DNA of 16,270 nt, taken from contig CANIZU010000022.1 in NCBI GenBank assembly GCA_947472115.1, positions 1 through 16,270 on the forward strand, in the 5' to 3' direction. A program made the position numbers and the translations under genes. The notes under the pieces were generated by a model. That model was not told the origin of the DNA and ran no database searches. It worked only from the letters and a program-made list of their open reading frames with translations. Source of the stretch: Flavobacteriales bacterium. GTDB lineage: Bacteria > Bacteroidota > Bacteroidia > NS11-12g > UBA955. Shown here one piece after another: positions 14,899 to 16,270 of the stretch; within the stretch, counting starts at the first letter, position 1; every line of letters starts with the position of its first letter.

Positions 14899-16114
14899 AA
14901 TTTTCTTCAGCCATCAGTTCGTTGGCGACTTCTAATACATCGGTAACGGTGACTTTTCTGATTGATTCGATGGCGTGTTCGATGGAGTTTGCTTTGCCTT
15001 TTCTAAGGACACTCTGGCCTAGGTGCATCATCAAGCCACTGCGATTTTCATTGGAAAGTATCAACTGACCGGCATATTGATTTTTTGCTCGTGACAGCTG
15101 TAAGGTTCCAAGTGATTGGGTACGCAGTTTTTTCAACTCCTTAAAAATCAACTCTACGGAACGCTCAATGTATTTGGGTTCGCTTCCTACGAAGCAATGG
15201 AATAAACCGGTTTCGGCAAAGGCGCTGTATCCGCTTTCTACATTATAGGTGTAGCCATATTTTTCGCGGATGGCGAGGTTCAATCGGCTGTTTAGTACCG
15301 GACCACCAAAAAAGTTATTTACCAGCAACAATTTCCAGCGATTTGGATGGTCGATTTCGTAGGCCAAACCACCTAAAATCGCATACGCTTGATTGAAGTC
15401 GGTCTTTTTGACCTCATGAAAAGTTTTGAGCGGTTCAAACGTACTGTTGGCAAGAATAATTCCTGGTGAGTTCAGTTCTTGCGCTTGGGGCAGGAATCTT
15501 TGTAAGGCTAAGAGCACCCTTTCAATGGATACGTTGCCAACCACGGCAAATACCATGTTTTCGAAGCGATAATGGGTGTTTACGAAGTGCTTAAGATCGG
15601 ATTGTGTGATTTTATTTACCGATTCTTCCGTTCCTAAAATATTGTGAGCCAAAGGATGACCTTCAAAAATTCGCTCTTGAAATTCGTCGAAGATGTTCTC
15701 CTCGGGCGTATCGAGGTACATATTGATTTCATCTACGATTACTTTTTTTTCTTTTTCCAATTCCGCTTCTGGAAAGGTGGATCGGAAAACGACATCGCAT
15801 AAAATATCTGTAAGTCGGGATAAATGTTTGGATTGTGTTGTCCCGTAAATTGTTGTTAACTCCTTGGTTGTGTATGCGTTTAACTCACCTCCTACCACTT
15901 CTAGGTGATTTAAGACGTGGATGGTCTTTCGGTGTGTTGTGCCCTTAAAGAGCATGTGTTCTAGGCAATGTGCGAGGCCAGGATTCTGACCATCGTTTTT
16001 GCTACCCGCCTGAATGGTGAAACCTGCATGAACCAACTGAGTCCCCTTCACGCGTTGGTGCACCACGCGCAAGCCATTTGGCAGAGTAATTAATTGGTAG
16101 TGTTCAGAACCCAT
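14867..16114 (-). CDS. M16 family zinc metalloprotease
   Basis: Inverzincin-type peptidase of the processing-peptidase/PqqL group, 415 residues. Zinc motif HCLEH is at 49-53 (HxxEH), with E129 in KVIVDEINMY as the expected third ligand. The C-terminal half carries the usual R and Y of REKYGYTYNVESGY. No signal peptide is seen, so a cytoplasmic role is likely, unlike many Bacteroidota paralogues that are exported. Such proteins often act as a pair with an inactive partner; none is in the window. The start is ATG at 16114, 7 nt from an exact -7 element. The natural substrate is unknown. Confidence 0.92.
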   Translation of the reverse strand: MGSEHYQLITLPNGLRVVHQRVKGTQLVHAGFTIQAGSKNDGQNPGLAHCLEHMLFKGTTHRKTIHVLNHLEVVGGELNAYTTKELTTIYGTTQSKHLSRLTDILCDVVFRSTFPEAELEKEKKVIVDEINMYLDTPEENIFDEFQERIFEGHPLAHNILGTEESVNKITQSDLKHFVNTHYRFENMVFAVVGNVSIERVLLALQRFLPQAQELNSPGIILANSTFEPLKTFHEVKKTDFNQAYAILGGLAYEIDHPNRWKLLLVNNFFGGPVLNSRLNLAIREKYGYTYNVESGYSAFAETGLFHCFVGSEPKYIERSVELIFKELKKLRTQSLGTLQLSRAKNQYAGQLILSNENRSGLMMHLGQSVLRKGKANSIEHAIESIRKVTVTDVLEVANELMAEENFSRLYYVPQD

Positions 16115-16121
16115 CGATTGG

Positions 16122-16151
16122 CAAAAATACCTTCTGTTTGGCGTATTTTTG
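16122..16151. promoter_or_regulatory. Divergent promoter pair forming an inverted repeat
   Basis: CAAAAATAC (16122-16130) and GTATTTTTG (16143-16151) are a perfect 9-bp inverted repeat with a 12-bp centre. Each arm contains the exact -7 sequence TATTTTTG, one facing the M16 protease gene (7 nt from its ATG) and one facing the DHH phosphoesterase gene (9 nt from its ATG). For the plus-strand element a TTG at 16118-16120 gives a 23-nt spacer. Confidence 0.5.
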
Positions 16152-16160
16152 TACTATTCC

Positions 16161-16270
16161 ATGTTAATCAACAATACTTCCGACTTAGTTCAAAATATCA
16201 AGGACAGAAAATACCATTCTGTTGTCATTACTACACACCATAAACCCGATGGCGATGCGATGGGTTCTAC
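16161..16270 (+). CDS. DHH-family phosphoesterase (NrnA-like), 3' end beyond window
   Basis: Only the first 36 codons are present. The translation MLINNTSDLVQNIKDRKYHS leads into a strand and then VVITTHHKPDGDAMGS, which matches the first catalytic motif of the NrnA/RecJ-like DHH phosphoesterases (the aspartates of DGDA bind metal). NrnA degrades short RNA fragments and dephosphorylates 3'-phosphoadenosine 5'-phosphate; that role is inferred from the motif. The ATG follows a -7 element by 9 nt. The gene continues past the right edge. Confidence 0.82.
   Translation, partial: MLINNTSDLVQNIKDRKYHSVVITTHHKPDGDAMGS

Overview
The window looks like chromosomal DNA from a member of the Bacteroidota. 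Three things point there. One protein ends in a type IX secretion (T9SS) C-terminal sorting domain. At least ten gene starts are preceded by a Bacteroidota-type -7 promoter element (TAnnTTTG). The gene neighbours fit as well, with rsfS head to head with birA and prs followed by the long CTC form of ribosomal protein L25. By eye most genes sit at roughly 45-50% GC, and the fic gene in the middle is clearly more AT-rich. I cannot name a genus. I see no CRISPR array, insertion sequence, prophage or replication origin.

Left part (1-5272): the 3' part of tyrS (tyrosyl-tRNA synthetase) converges on rfbA (dTDP-glucose synthesis). Upstream of rfbA on the same strand is a secreted glycoside hydrolase family 16 protein. 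That gene is back to back with era, a ribosome-assembly GTPase, across about 36 bp that hold promoter elements for both directions. A membrane-anchored or exported alpha/beta hydrolase follows era, probably in the same transcript.

Middle (5273-8133): a 262-bp AT-rich regulatory stretch full of inverted repeats leads into a winged-helix plus Fic-domain protein. Its Fic motif has Gln-Ala where His-Pro is normally found. A hairpin terminator separates it from two tRNA genes on the other strand (tRNA-Glu upstream, initiator tRNA-fMet downstream). Next comes rsfS (ribosome silencing factor), divergent from birA (biotin-protein ligase). The fic/tRNA block looks like an accessory insertion beside a housekeeping cluster.

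Right part (8134-16270): a tightly coupled pair encodes a DUF1800 protein and a DUF1501 protein; the second carries both a Tat-like signal and a T9SS sorting domain. Then come tRNA-Gln, the prs-rplY operon and a 16-bp perfect hairpin terminator shared with the convergent Mn-type superoxide dismutase gene. sodA and a PnuC-type vitamin transporter are divergent, each with a recognisable promoter. pnuC overlaps the end of a convergent M16 zinc protease gene. That protease gene is divergent from the start of an NrnA-like DHH phosphoesterase gene cut by the window edge, and the two -7 elements between them form a perfect inverted repeat.

Most of the window is housekeeping. The parts most worth attention are the fic locus, the DUF1800/DUF1501 export pair, and the repeated layout in which the -7 element lies only a few bases from the start codon.
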